Source of the DNA: Juglans regia
Taxonomy: Eukaryota > Streptophyta > Magnoliopsida > Fagales > Juglandaceae
Direction of reading: 5' to 3'
Assembly: GCF_001411555.2 (NCBI RefSeq)
Contig: NC_049915.1
Coordinates: forward strand, 19,296,640 to 19,360,639
Length of the DNA stretch: 64,000 nucleotides
This document shows, piece after piece, positions 47,260 to 59,070 of the stretch (positions are counted from its first letter, which is position 1; each line of letters begins with the position of its first letter). A program made the translations under genes and the position numbers. The notes beneath the pieces were generated by a model. The model made no database searches, had not been told where the DNA came from, and worked only from the letters and a program-made list of their open reading frames with translations.

Positions 47260-48324
47260 ATGGAGGAGGCATTACCAACTCCTGTTTCATTTTGGAGCAA
47301 GATATCCGCCTTTAGGACCATGGCTTGGGAAGCATACAAAAAGAAGCCGATCTCACATTGGATTCTTCTATTTCTAAGCAGTGCAGCAATGCTTGTTGCT
47401 TTCCCTGCTTCTAGCATTCTTTCTCGTCTCTATTATTCCAATGGGGGCACAAGCAAGTGGATCATTTCATGGGTGGCAGTTGCCGGGTGGCCTCTAACTG
47501 CTTTGATCTTATTTTCTACATACTACTTTTGTAAAACCTTTCCTACTCCTCTGAACTTTAAACTCACTCTTTCCTATATCATGCTGGGTTTCTTGAGTGC
47601 TGCCGACAATCTCATGTATGCATATGCATATGCTTACCTGCCAGCATCCACTGCTGCTCTACTGGCATCATCGTCGCTTGCATTTTCTGCACTATTTGGG
47701 TATTTTCTTGTGAAGAACAAACTGAATGCTTCAATAATAAATGCTATTGTGGTCATTACTGCTGCGATGACCATCATTGCATTGGATTCAGATTCCGATA
47801 CATATGGAGATATCACTAATAGCCAATATATCATAGGCTTTATATGGGATATTTTGGGATCCGCTCTTCATGGGCTCATTTTTGCACTTTCAGAACTAGT
47901 TTTTGTGAAGTTATTGGGTAGAAGGTCCTTCCATGTTGTGTTGGAGCAACAACTCATGGTTTCTCTGTTTGCCTTTGTATTTACCACTATTGGGGTTATT
48001 GTGAATAAAGATTTTCAAGGGATGAAATCTGAGGCTAAAAGTTTCAAGGGTGGCACAACTTCTTATCTCCTTGTTCTGATCTGGGGTGCTATCACTTTTC
48101 AGCTGGGGGTATTGGGAGGTACTGCTGTGCTTTTTCTATCATCCACTGTGCTTGCTGGTGTGCTCAATGCAATAAGGGTACCCATCACAAGCATTGCAGC
48201 CGTTATACTATTAGATGACCCCATGGGAGGTTTCAAAATTCTCTCTCTGATGGTTACCTTCTGGGGATTTGGCTCATATATATATGGCAGTTCGTCGTTT
48301 GGTAAGGATCCATCGAGACAATAG
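47260..48324 (+). CDS. PUP11: Purine permease, PUP11-like
   Basis: Plasma-membrane carrier of the PUP family (drug/metabolite superfamily), which moves purine bases and cytokinins with protons; the exact substrate is not inferable. The start chosen is the ATG just after the acceptor CACCATCAG|GTGATCAA, giving 354 residues; an upstream in-frame ATG at 47107 lies in what I take to be intron. Residues from about 30 onward show ten hydrophobic segments (HWILLFLSSAAMLVAF, KWIISWVAVAGWPL, GFLSAADNLMYAYAYAYLPAS, LASSSLAFSALFGYF, LHGLIFALSELVFVKLLGRRS, LIWGAITFQLGVLGGTAVLF, VPITSIAAVILLDDP). These match Arabidopsis PUP11 as I recall it. One coding exon plus a leader exon. A short extra N-terminal exon cannot be excluded. 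Confidence 0.9.
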   Translation: MEEALPTPVSFWSKISAFRTMAWEAYKKKPISHWILLFLSSAAMLVAFPASSILSRLYYSNGGTSKWIISWVAVAGWPLTALILFSTYYFCKTFPTPLNFKLTLSYIMLGFLSAADNLMYAYAYAYLPASTAALLASSSLAFSALFGYFLVKNKLNASIINAIVVITAAMTIIALDSDSDTYGDITNSQYIIGFIWDILGSALHGLIFALSELVFVKLLGRRSFHVVLEQQLMVSLFAFVFTTIGVIVNKDFQGMKSEAKSFKGGTTSYLLVLIWGAITFQLGVLGGTAVLFLSSTVLAGVLNAIRVPITSIAAVILLDDPMGGFKILSLMVTFWGFGSYIYGSSSFGKDPSRQ

Positions 48325-49700
48325 GTTCTTGAATTCCCTGTTAATCATTGTTTTCTTGGTTGAAGAATCATTGGGGTTAATTTATACAATATTGTTGGGC
48401 AATTCTAGCACCCAAATTGACTTAGAGAAGTGTACTAGTAGTACCTTTGCAATATAGTTAGTTTTCTGCAAGATTTTGTACCTTGAATACAACTTCAAAG
48501 GGAGAGGAATTGTGCAATGGATGCCACATTAGATTCTTGTCCATTTCTGTTTAGTGAAAGGTTAGGAGGGGGTGGGAGGCATGGACTTCCCCTGGTTGCG
48601 GGTAGGCAATCCTTTGAGGGTATTATACCAAACTGAACTGACGGAGTTGGGTTCCACCCCATCATGTGCATAGAACTGTTGAGAGCACAATCTCCCTGGT
48701 CGCACTCAGTGAACTGAACAAGGAGCCTCCGCCCTATTTGGAGCTTGTATTTAGCATTACTCTTTTTAGTTATTCACCCGCTACTGTTGGTAGTTTAGAT
48801 GATTGTCTTGCTGAAACAGTTTTGAAACAATGTTGTTATGGCTGTCTTAGAAGAATGTTCTTGGCGTCAGATTGTATATGAGAAAACAAATTTGTATCAG
48901 AGAAATGATGTCAAGAATCAAATTGATGTCGAAGGCTAGATACAAGCATAGTACCACTATCTTAGAGATTTAAGATGACTCAGTAGGGTGTAAATAGAGG
49001 TAAAAAACAAAATTCTCAGCGGGCAGGGATAGCCCTGACTTGGCATACTTTCTTCTCAAAAAGTGGAACAAGAAGCGCAGGGCATGGACACAGCCTGACC
49101 GCGGGCTGATCATAGGTAGGTAGTTCCCAACTTGATTCATATCCATCCGGATCCAACATCTTTCATACAGGAGTCTCTTTAACCCAGTAAGTATGCCAAC
49201 CCTGCCCCATTATAAGGCGTGATGATGATGCAACTGAACAGGTTGCCTCTTCAAAACGAAAGGAGAGTTTGCCACTACAAGGCCAAGGATATGAAAATGG
49301 TTAAAACGAATTGTAAAAATGTAAAAATTCATATATCAATTTCGAAAGTTCGAAACTTGGGTTTCGAACCGCAAAAACATGAAAATCCAGATACTTTTTT
49401 AAATTAACCCAGAAAAAAACATGCAGTCTACCACAGTCCCCACAATGGCAAAAGCTAAAAAAGTAACAAGAACATGACACAGTAGTTATATTTATATAAA
49501 GTCTATCCTGATTTAAACTTGAGTTCCTTTCAGCAGCCCCAACTCGTTTCTCTTTACCCATTCACAAGCCTCAAAAGATTTTAAGCACATCCAAATGCCA
49601 ATTTATACAACGTCAAATGCCCAGAAGATATCATCCCTGTCAAACATAAAAGCAAACGTATTCATTTGCCATCAGCCATAGCTACTGCTACAGCATCATC
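48325..49700. other. Intergenic region between PUP11 and eIF5A (tail to tail)
   Basis: Contains the PUP11 3' UTR (to about 48.9 kb) and the eIF5A 3' UTR (from about 49.7 kb down). 48985-49220 carries GC-patterned, hAT-like motifs (GGGCAGGGATAGCCCTGAC), ends undefined. I see no gene here. Confidence 0.4.
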
Positions 49701-49704
49701 ATAT

Positions 49705-51471
49705 TTAATTTTTGGGGCCAATATCCTTAAGGGCACAGATCTGCTCCTCTCCCATTGCAGACATAACGGTCAATACAAGGTCCTTTCCTTCAGCAAACCC
49801 ATCTTTAATCTATACACAAGAGACCAAAGACAAAACTATTAGTCTATCAGGCAGAAGAATAAAGATTCCATCAAAGGTTTGGACTCCTAAGCTTTTTATG
49901 CACAAGCAATTGGCAAAATTAACAAAAACCTTCTCGATGAGATACCTGGCTGAGCAGATTGTCATCGGTGGGAAGCCTCAGATCATCCTTTGTGTCTCCA
50001 TTATCCATCAAAAGACTCACCTATATGACACCAAATCTTAATTTGGTAAACATCACTATCATTGCTATTACTATTGATGGTTTTTTTATCATCACATAAT
50101 AGAATTGCCAAAATTGGTAATGATCAATATATAAAGCTTACGAAACCGTCTTCAGAGATATCAATCAACTGATAGTCAGTGCGAGAAACATGAGGAACCT
50201 GAGAAAATAAAAAATGTATGAGAAGGGCCAACAAGTAAACGTGTGCCTCGGCACAAACGAACAACTGCATAGTAATGAAAAATTAGAAATAGCTTTACAT
50301 CACAGTTGTGGGACGAAGGAACAATATCCTCAAGCTTCTTCCCATTAAATATGTCGATTGCCACAAAGTGGCACTTTGCATGTCCATGCTTGCCTGTCTT
50401 TGAAGTGGAAACTTCTACAACCTGGTTTCAAGAACCATAAAAACAAACGATTCATGAAGCTTTTTTGAGGTATACATTGAAAACTGTTAAGAATTAAAAC
50501 ATGAAATTCTGAACAAGACGATCAACAAAATTCATAGTTATGAGCTGCAACAATACTTGTATCAATTATGTTTTCGTATTAGTATTTTCACATTCAATCC
50601 TAGGCTTTTTTTAAAGAAATAGGATGCTTAAATGAAGGTAAATGCAACAATGAAAGGCACACATACTAAAAACAAGCTAGGGCTCATCATTAACATCCAA
50701 TTTTAGCATTAGATGTTGTTAACGCAGAAAACACAGGGTGGGAGTTATACCCCTGCTCTTGTCACGAACTAGATGAAGTGTTTGATGTAGTTTTTAAAGT
50801 CTAAGCATTCAGAAAAGACTCGAGCCCTCAAACTTCTTCAACATTCGAAGTTGCCAACCTCACACCTTCAAGAAGTTATTCACAAATACCAAATTTGAAA
50901 TGTAGTAGTTAAGAATCTCTATTAAGCTTCGAAAATTATCATTGAAGATGCAGACACATGCACAACGGCTAAAATACGCCCCCATTACCACCAAATTCAA
51001 TAAAACCAAAAACCAGAACTTTAATGAGGTAGCCAAAATTTATTTGAAGCTTATTTAAAAAAAAAAAAAAAAAAAAGATCAGAGAATCTCCACACAAACA
51101 GCTCATACAATTTTTCCCCAGAAAGAGAAAAAATAAATAAATAAATAAATTTGATCGGTAAAACGCTAAGATAAGAATGATAAGAAACCTAAAAAAATAA
51201 AACAAAACTACAATTGATAAGGCCCCATGTACCATTATACCAAAATAAACCCATCAAAGACCCAGAAAAATAACACGAACCACCAGTGACACCCAGAAAA
51301 GAATTCATAATAACAAACCAAAAAATAAAACGAAAGAAAAGAGAGAACCTTGCAAGGCCTGTTCTTGATGACAATATATCCATTCTTACGAATGGTACCA
51401 GCTTGTTGAGGGTATGTCTTTGACGCCCCTGCGTCGGCCTTTGACTCGAAGTGGTGTTCCTCGTCCGACAT
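49705..51471 (-). CDS. ELF5A: Translation factor eIF5A
   Basis: Hypusine-containing factor that promotes peptide bond formation at stalled ribosomes and assists elongation and termination; cytosolic. Five exons: 51471-51349, 50421-50299, 50198-50142, 50020-49946 and 49809-49705; every junction is GT-AG and phase 0, giving exactly 160 residues, the usual plant length. The hypusine loop [12 protein letters not shown] spans exon 2, with the modified Lys in TGKHG at residue 52. The C-terminal OB fold ([40 protein letters not shown]) is complete. Intron 1 is about 0.9 kb and AT-rich. All residues expected for function are present. Confidence 0.97.
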
Positions 51472-52596
51472 TTTCCTGAACTCTCTCTTTGCTTCGTTCT
51501 GTTATGAGAATGTACAGGACGGATTCGTGGAGGAAGGTGACCAGTCCTTTAATACGAGGACTCTCAGGTCCATATTCATATTCTTAACCCTGGTTAACGT
51601 AAAAGATAAGATCCAAGCCGTTCAATTTTGGGTACGAGATTAGCTCTTTGCCAACGAATCATATCCTCTCGAGCACAATTGTGCATGTGTTTGGATTGGT
51701 GCGTACGCGTGAATCCTATTCATACACATGCAACGTGACAATCGCTATTTTTAAGCAGCTACCTAATTAATATATTATTTTTTGTGAGACCAGAATATTC
51801 ATAAAATAATTCAAAAATTAATTTTTCGTATTAATTAGTGTACCATAATTTTATATTAATTCCATAGAGATACCTATTCACCATGAGGTATCTTCTCACC
51901 AAGTGACACCTTTTCCACCGAATGCTACCCGATGATCTTCACCAAGAGATAACTCTTTCTACTCTATTTTTCACGTAGAACTGAAATTTTTCTAAGTATA
52001 GAAGCCTTAGAATGGAGTTATTCTTTTTAACATTCTACATGTATTTTTACATATTTATAAAAATATATCATTGACTTATATTTTTTGTTCAAATCCTGTT
52101 TCAATAAGCTTCTGTTGTTCAATCGATGGCTCGTAAGGCACTGGCACAGCATGGCTTGAAAGCAGCTGCTTCAAGTGAGACTTGGAGACAAGTGGTCCAT
52201 GAAACCATATATAGCCCATAACTTGTGATCGAAGGGGGTTTGGTTTCTATTAACATGTCATGATGGATACAGGAAAGCTGCATGGTGATTAATGGGTCAT
52301 TGGTGTGTATGTTTCGCAGCTAAAAGTATCCATGGTTATGGAGTAACACCTTGCTCACGTACGTGCCAAACTCTATCTTAGCAATTTAGTCTAAAATGTG
52401 AAATATTTAATTAAATATGAATAAAATAATCTGTTACTATGTTAAATCACTAGTTATCTTAAAATGTTGAAGATGAAAAAGTTAAAAAGTTGAAATTAAA
52501 AAGTATTTGTATTTGTGATGTTTGAATAATAATATAAGATGAGATGAGTTGAGAGGATTTTACTATCCAAACCAGGTTATAATACCCGCCAAAAGT

Positions 52597-52638
52597 AACA
52601 AAACACTTTTACTTATCAAAAAAAGAAACAAAACACTT
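52597..52638 (+). mobile_element. Ultra-truncated LINE insertion (18 bp) with 12-bp TSD
   Basis: AACAAAACACTT at 52597-52608 and 52627-52638 flanks TTACTTATCAAAAAAAGA. The insert is the plant LINE 3' end plus a short A-tail. Confidence 0.65.
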
Positions 52639-53159
52639 GTGCCATGACCTAAATTCAAAAGATTTTCTCTTATGCTTAAAGAAAAAAGATTTTCTCTTAT
52701 AGATAATTGCTTTATGGTGCTGGAATTCACAGTTTTGTATGAAAATAAGGGACAAAGAATTCTAAGATAACTATTTAGTCAAAGAAAGACTTAACACTCA
52801 TTTGTTTTTACAGATAAAATAAGATGAGATGAATTGAAATAAAAGTTAAAAATTAAATATTATTTTTATTTTAAAATTTGAAAAAGTTGAATTGTTTATT
52901 TTATTTTGTATGAATTTAAAAAAATTGTAATAATGAAATGAAATGAAATGAAAATAATTATAAAAATAAACGTAAGCTTATTTTATGTGTGAATAATAAA
53001 ATGAGTTTATTCTTTTTACATGCCATAATTGAAAAAGTACCACGTGAGATAGAAAATTATAAATGAGTGTGCATTCAATTTTGGTGACCACCTTAACTGC
53101 ACACACCGTAAGAAAAATAAGAGGAAACTGCTACACCCGAAATCTTCTACCGAAAGGCA

Positions 53160-53345
53160 AATGTTTTTTTTTTTTTTCTTTTGCTTTTTTTTTTTCAATC
53201 ATTTTTTTAAACACTTTAAATATTTTTAAAAAATATAAAAAAATCATAAATTCATTTAAAAACATTCCTTAATCACTAAGTAAAAATAAAATAATAAAAA
53301 ATAAATAAAATACAATTTCGGTAGAAATTTTCGGTAAAACATTTC
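53160..53345 (+). mobile_element. MITE, family 5 copy
   Basis: Has TTTTTTAAACACTTTAAATA, CATTTAAAAACATTCCTTAA and AATCACTAAGTAAAAATAAA. A second copy follows at 53640-53795 in the same orientation. Confidence 0.55.
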
Positions 53346-54552
53346 TGTGGGAATAGTATTTTCCAAAATAAGAATGCAGCCAAGTTTTGCTTTTGTTTTT
53401 CAGCTTAAATTGTTTTTCTTTTTATCCAAATCTGGAAAAAATGGCAAACTGAACTGAACAAAATCTACTCCATTCCTAAAACTGCGATGGTTATGTCCTT
53501 TTTATGTAAGGCAGGTTCCTACCATACTAAGATGGGGGCAAGTATCCATCTTCTTGGGACCTACTGTGGTAGGAACCTCTCACCTCTCATTCTAATATGG
53601 GAACTGCTAGGGCAGAGGTGGTTCTATGCCAAGTGCAAATGCACTTTTTTATTTTATGTGTTTATTTTTCAAGTATTTTTTAAATTACTTTAAATGTTTA
53701 AAAAAAATTATAAACTTATTTAAAAACACTTCCTTAATCATTAAGTAAAAAAAAAACCACCATCGGTAGCCTTTCTCGGTGGCTATCCTCGGTTCTCTCT
53801 CTCTCTTCTCTTGTCAAACTTGTACATTGATAGAGTGCTGCATTTTTGCTAAATTCGAGTTCCAATTGACAACCATGTATAACCAAATTCCTCGACTAGT
53901 GCTGCTACCTTTTTGCTTTCATGTGCATAGCCACAACCTTATACACCATTCCTCAACATGGTCCAGAGGTGGTCCATGAATTAATTCTATATGTTATGCA
54001 CCATACTGCTAATAACACCTCTAGAATATATTCTACTTAGAAATAGCACTATAAAAAAATACATATACTAGCATACAAATTCACATATCATGGAGCAACC
54101 CTAATCATTTGTGTTCAAGAGACACCCCTAAAGCATTAACTCCAAAGTCAGCTTTGATTCCTCATTCCAAGGCATTAACAAGAAAAGAAACCAAACCAAA
54201 ACTCCATCTCCCCCACTGGCCAATATGCCTATAAAGTTCTAAATATATTTGTTATAGAGGCTTTTGTGAGTAAATGTGAACCAAATGAACTCTTATATTG
54301 TATGTAAAACCGCAAGGAGATATATTTGTGTTAAGGAATAAAGGATCAAACTCTTTCTTTGTATAAATTAAACTTTTATGCCACCAGCAATGGAAAGGTA
54401 ATGGAAAGACATCAAAACCAAAAGCAGAGTTCAGGGCTACTGTACATTCCCCTCCATGGCAGCATAGAAAGAAAGTCATAACAGAAAAAAATAACAAAGA
54501 AGATATAAAGCAAAGTAAGAAACTCTGCTTTTATCTTCTTTTTTCATGTTCA

Positions 54553-57120
54553 TCACTGATGAGATGTTGGCTCAATATCTTTAAGAATTCCAACTATTTG
54601 CTGCATGCTAGGTCGCTTTGAGGGAAGGTCAGCCGTGCACAGATACCCGATCTTGAGGGCCTCCTCCATTTGGTCACTCAGTCCTGTATTTCGTATTTTC
54701 AGATCAATCGCTCTTGACCCTTGGCCCTTCCTCACTAATCCTCGAACCCAACTCACCAAAGTTGCTTCTTTCTCCTCAGGATAGTCATCTCCAGTTGGTT
54801 TTTTACCAGTGATTAGCTCAAATAGGACAACCCCAAAGCAATATACATCAGATTTTGGTGTTGGGGTATCATATTCTGGCTGAGAAAACTCTGGTGGCAT
54901 ATACCCCGGTGACCCTTGGGCTATCTCCTCATCCAAGCCATTGCCAAAAATTTTAGCCAGACCAAAATCTGATAATCTGGGCTCCAAATCATAATCCAGA
55001 TACACACTGCTAGCTTTGACATCTCTATGAATAATTGGAGGTGAGCAGCCATGGTGGAGAAAAGCCAGTGCTCGGGCTGTACCAAGTGCAATTTTGTGAC
55101 GAAATTTCCAAGTTGTTAATAACCCTTCAGAGCCGACATTTTGAATTCCATTAATATCATCTTCTTCCCATGTATCTGTGCTCCAATCCTCGGTAGTCTG
55201 AACCCCAAGTGGCAAGTCATGAAGCAAATTCTGCAGGTTCCCATTCTCCATGTAATCATAGATTGCAATTCTTTGATCCCCAGCTAAGCAATATCCAGTC
55301 AATGGAACAAGATTGGGGTGTTTAATTCGACCAAGATGCTCGAGCTCTCTTGCAGCTTCTTGCTCTGTTAATGTTGACCCATGGACCAAAACTTTCACTG
55401 CTACATGAATACCACCGGGTAGAAATCCTCTATAAACAGGCCCAAATTTTCCTTCAGCCAAAAGAGTGCCACGGTCAAAATTTGAAGTTGCAGACAGGAG
55501 GTCTGCAAATGTGATATTCAACAATGGTTTCTCAAAAATCACCACGGGCACTGAATTTGCATGCTTAACATCAGCTACCCATGTGGTTGAATCAGTCTGG
55601 AATGAAAAGGGGCCTGAAATATGTTGTTCTTCTTTGTATGATGTCTGCTTTACAATCCACATCTTACTTTTCCTTCTGCAACCAAATGCTAGAAATAGCA
55701 ATAACCCAGCAAGCAAACAGATCATTGAGACGGTTAAAGTCAGAGCAAGCTTCATTCCCTTATGTTTGGTGGGTTTTCTTTTGAAGAGCTCAGGGTTTGC
55801 AGCAATTGGACAGCTGTTAGATGAACCAAAGAAGGCTGTTTGGAGGGTATCGGGGGAGAACTCAGAAGCACAGAGGGTTATGTTATTGTAAGAGAAGTTG
55901 AACTTCTCCATCCATGGGAGTTTCTCTAAGAGAGACAAAGGAACTTCTCCACTCAAGTTGTTGTGTGAAACATCAAGAAGTTGGAGGCTTTTGATACTTA
56001 GCACTGGAATTTTCCCAGTAAGATGGTTGTCAGAAAGATCAAGTGTATTCAAATTAACTAATTGTGAGACTTCATCCGGAATGTGACCAGTGAGAGCAGT
56101 TTTAGACAAATTGAGATATTCCAAGTCTAAAAGCATTTCAATTCTCGGGAAGCGTTGCCTGTTAAATCTATTGTGTGCAAGATTAAGGTGTTTGAGATTC
56201 TGGGCTTGACTCAAATTATGGAAAATCTCTCCACTAAGCCGATTCTCAGACAAGTCTATATACACCAAATGAAACCAATTGTAACTTGAATTGAATTGTA
56301 CCTGAGAAATATGACCTTGAAACTGGTTCCTACTCAGGTCTATAATCTCCAGCTGCTCCTGCAACACAGCCATTACAGAACCCTGGAACAAATTTCCAGA
56401 AATATTAAGGCTAGCTATGGACTTCATTTCCCAGAAATCTGAATCTTGGCCATAAATCTCATTTCCTGCAAGGTTCAAGGTCTTGAGCTTGGGAAAAGCA
56501 GCACCAAAACCATCTGGAAGAGATCCACTTAGCTGATTCGATGAAAGATCAATGGTAACTAGGGACTGGCAATTCTTAATTCCTGATGGGATGCTCTGCT
56601 CAAAGCTGTTTCGATCGAGTTTAAGGACTTGCAGACTAACTAGTGAGCTTATGGTTGCCGGAATTTCCCCAGAAAAATTGTTGCTTGAAAGGTCTAAGAT
56701 TTCTAGCATACCAAAATTGCCAATGTTGTTAGGTAGGGACCCAGAAATCCGGTTGGAGGAGAGATTAAGACTCCTGAGTAAGCCTAAACTCCACAAATCT
56801 GAAGACAAACCAGTGATTTGGTTGTTACTAAGGTCTAAATATTGAAGATTTGTGAGCTTGCCAATGGTGGTGTCAGGAATAGAGCCAGTGAGGCCTAAAC
56901 CAGAAGCTTCAAACCGAACAACATTTTCTTTTCCGGCATCACAGAAAACCCGTTGCCATGAGCAAACTGGAGCAGAGAAGTTGTAGACTTGAGAAGAAGT
57001 CAAACCCATCTTCTGCAAGAACTCAGAGACAAAGAAACCATCTGTGTTGGGTTGTTGAGAAGCCAAAAGTTTGAAGAAAAGTGTGAGAACTAAAATGGAG
57101 CCAAAGAAAGCGTAACCCAT
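54553..57120 (-). CDS. LRR receptor-like Ser/Thr kinase, At2g24230 type
   Basis: Single-exon coding region, 855 residues. The ATG at 57120 is chosen over one 23 codons upstream because it starts directly at the signal peptide ([20 protein letters not shown]). An N-terminal cap with CSWQRVFC precedes about a dozen LRRs ([39 protein letters not shown]). A transmembrane helix lies at about 455-478 ([21 protein letters not shown]). The kinase domain starts near 535; AVKVL Lys is at about 572, HRDVKAS near 696 and DFGLAK near 717, so ATP and catalytic residues are kept. [12 protein letters not shown] and a normal subdomain XI follow. The ligand is unknown; plasma-membrane location is inferred from the topology. 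In Arabidopsis the At2g24230 group matches this domain layout. Confidence 0.92.
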   Translation of the reverse strand: MGYAFFGSILVLTLFFKLLASQQPNTDGFFVSEFLQKMGLTSSQVYNFSAPVCSWQRVFCDAGKENVVRFEASGLGLTGSIPDTTIGKLTNLQYLDLSNNQITGLSSDLWSLGLLRSLNLSSNRISGSLPNNIGNFGMLEILDLSSNNFSGEIPATISSLVSLQVLKLDRNSFEQSIPSGIKNCQSLVTIDLSSNQLSGSLPDGFGAAFPKLKTLNLAGNEIYGQDSDFWEMKSIASLNISGNLFQGSVMAVLQEQLEIIDLSRNQFQGHISQVQFNSSYNWFHLVYIDLSENRLSGEIFHNLSQAQNLKHLNLAHNRFNRQRFPRIEMLLDLEYLNLSKTALTGHIPDEVSQLVNLNTLDLSDNHLTGKIPVLSIKSLQLLDVSHNNLSGEVPLSLLEKLPWMEKFNFSYNNITLCASEFSPDTLQTAFFGSSNSCPIAANPELFKRKPTKHKGMKLALTLTVSMICLLAGLLLFLAFGCRRKSKMWIVKQTSYKEEQHISGPFSFQTDSTTWVADVKHANSVPVVIFEKPLLNITFADLLSATSNFDRGTLLAEGKFGPVYRGFLPGGIHVAVKVLVHGSTLTEQEAARELEHLGRIKHPNLVPLTGYCLAGDQRIAIYDYMENGNLQNLLHDLPLGVQTTEDWSTDTWEEDDINGIQNVGSEGLLTTWKFRHKIALGTARALAFLHHGCSPPIIHRDVKASSVYLDYDLEPRLSDFGLAKIFGNGLDEEIAQGSPGYMPPEFSQPEYDTPTPKSDVYCFGVVLFELITGKKPTGDDYPEEKEATLVSWVRGLVRKGQGSRAIDLKIRNTGLSDQMEEALKIGYLCTADLPSKRPSMQQIVGILKDIEPTSHQ

Positions 57121-57236
57121 TTGGGAATGACGTCGAAGATTGAGAAACAATAGAGTATGAATATTGAATACAAAGCCTCCCCAGTTCAAAACCCTCTCTC
57201 AAAGCTTCCAAACTACCATCACTCGATCATAAATGT

Positions 57237-57479
57237 TCTGGGTCCATCTCAGAAAACAATTTACTAGTTTCTGCAACTACGCATAAGACAAAACCAACAC
57301 CCCAGTGTTTTAAGACAATACGAGTGTTGGGCTCAAACACTTCCAAAAAGAAACACTTTCCCTGAAGACTCAGGGGGACCCTTGCAAGCAAATATATTCA
57401 GTGGTAGTATTCAGATAACAAATGAGAATTTGAGGACCATGGAGCTTCTGGACTTTGAAGAGAGAATGCGAGTCTTACC
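57237..57479 (-). promoter_or_regulatory. Intron in the 5' UTR of the LRR kinase gene
   Basis: Going 5' to 3' on the minus strand, a donor CAAG|GTAAGACT follows 57479 and an acceptor GGACCCAG precedes 57237. This leaves a 240-nt intron about 120 nt before the start codon. The leader exon runs upstream of 57479, from an undefined start. Confidence 0.55.
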
Positions 57480-57649
57480 TTGTCTGGCTTTGCAGGTATT
57501 TGAAAACCAACAAAAACAAACAACCCAACTGAAGAAGCACTTTTGTCTCTCTACAGAATATGAGGCAAGCTCTCGGTCGGCTGCATTGAATTTAAATAAA
57601 GCTCCATATTTTTTTCAAATGGTGAAAACAAGGAGGGTCCATTCCTAGA

Positions 57650-58220
57650 GGCAGAAAGAGACGAACTTGTAAAGAAAGGGTATTGGGAAGGGAAGAAACC
57701 ACCAGCATGGGGCGGTCAGAGGTTGCTTCATAAATGACGAATTGAATACAAATATCTGTCATGGGTTGGTGAATTTATTCGGAGCTTGTTGGTGGGAATT
57801 CAATGATTCTTCATCGAGTGTTGTTAATCTTCTTCTTTTTTGCCAATAGGATAGGCTGTTACCTTTTTCCTCTTGACTAAAATGCATTCAGCTTTTTGTC
57901 GTAAGTACGGTAATTTCCTTCTTACATATAAAAAGTCAAATATTCATGGCTTTACTCAAGCCGATTAAAATTCTCTTTAATTTTTATTTAAATTCAATAC
58001 TCACAAGTATAAGAGAGTTGAGGTCTTCTCCTTTCTCTTTTCAGCCGATATATCCTTTCGAAAAAATTTAATTATAAGTGATTATACGTATTAATACGCA
58101 CACTTATTTAATATGATTGGTCAGAAAGTAGATTTTATTGAAAACAGTACTAATTTAAATTTAGAATATGAATACAACAACATTAGTATACAAATTGGTA
58201 CGCAAACTTGCTAGTACATA
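57650..58220. promoter_or_regulatory. Promoter region of the LRR kinase gene
   Basis: Intergenic and AT-rich. A repeat-like segment at about 58075-58215 (TACGTATTAATACGCACAC, AATACAACAACATTAGTATA) looks like a short MITE. No gene. Confidence 0.3.
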
Positions 58221-58229
58221 GTAAAACTC

Positions 58230-59070
58230 TATCTTCCCACCGTTGTTTTCAGTATAACCCCCTTTCCTCCAACCAAAGGCAGGTGGAGAGTCAACTCCAC
58301 CCTCCCTCCCCCTATATGACCTTCGCAAGACCTATCCAAAGTTTTTTTTTTTTGGCTTTCCTTTAGTTTTCCGCCCATAGTACAAAAATACATCGGTCTG
58401 CTATCTCCTGGCTTCCTACGACCGCCATGCACCCCACCATCAGATTCTCCAGCCGCTTATCTGTTATACAACAGAAGAAAACTAACCAAAAGAGCGGCGC
58501 ATATGTCTTACACATGGCTCACACTGCGTGTAAGACTCACGAGTCGTTGCGCCATGGGAGGTCTATTGTCACCACGCGAGATACCATCGGAGTCAACGGC
58601 TTTGGATCTATTAGATTAGACCTATACTTTACTGCCAAGGTGGCGCATGAGCTACAAGCACCTCCACAGCCAATGGCAGTCTTTCGCTGGCGATTAGATT
58701 CATTTTCCGGTTGTTAATTTCCTATATTCCTGCTTTCCCTAACCAAGGATCAAGATAAAGTGGTTGTTAAAATCTACTTCAGACAGTCCAACCCAGCAAA
58801 ATGCAGCACACATCATTTCACTGTGGCTTCTAGTTGTAGTCTTATAGTTTGTTTATCAAACCATGTAAAAACTGCTTCAAGCGGCTTCCCTTTGTGGGAA
58901 ATGGGTGGAAGCCAAACTTCTGACTCCAGATCTCTTTTTTTTTTTTTTTTTTCGCTTGTATTGTATTTGTTGGTCTTGGGATGATTATTGGAGACTCACA
59001 CCCCATTGAATCTTGTATCTTGAACCCCTTAGTTTATCTATGATATGCTTGCTTGCTTAGAAAAAAAAAA
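58230..59070 (+). mobile_element. Possible LINE-type retroposon with A-tail
   Basis: A moderately GC-rich segment that includes an open frame at 58427-58717, followed by a 3'-UTR-like stretch (TTGTATCTTGAACCCCTTAG) and an A run at 59061-59070. The plan resembles the 7.9-8.6 kb retroposon. I recognise no domain and no TSD. Confidence 0.35.

Larger units (their letters stand above)
51472..54550. other. Intergenic region with MITEs
   Basis: After the eIF5A leader (51472-51540) I see no gene. It contains family 1 MITE pieces at 52480-52575 and 52795-52975, family 5 MITEs at 53160-53345 and 53640-53795, the ultra-truncated LINE insertion at 52609-52626, and a hairpin AGGTTCCTACCAT / TGGTAGGAACCT at 53513-53578. 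Confidence 0.5.

Noticed and set aside
55466..55891. 141-residue plus-strand frame
   Set aside because: Antisense to the LRR kinase gene; no similarity to any family I know.
58427..58717. 96-residue frame
   Set aside because: No domain, and it lies in a likely retroposon. Kept only as part of that element.
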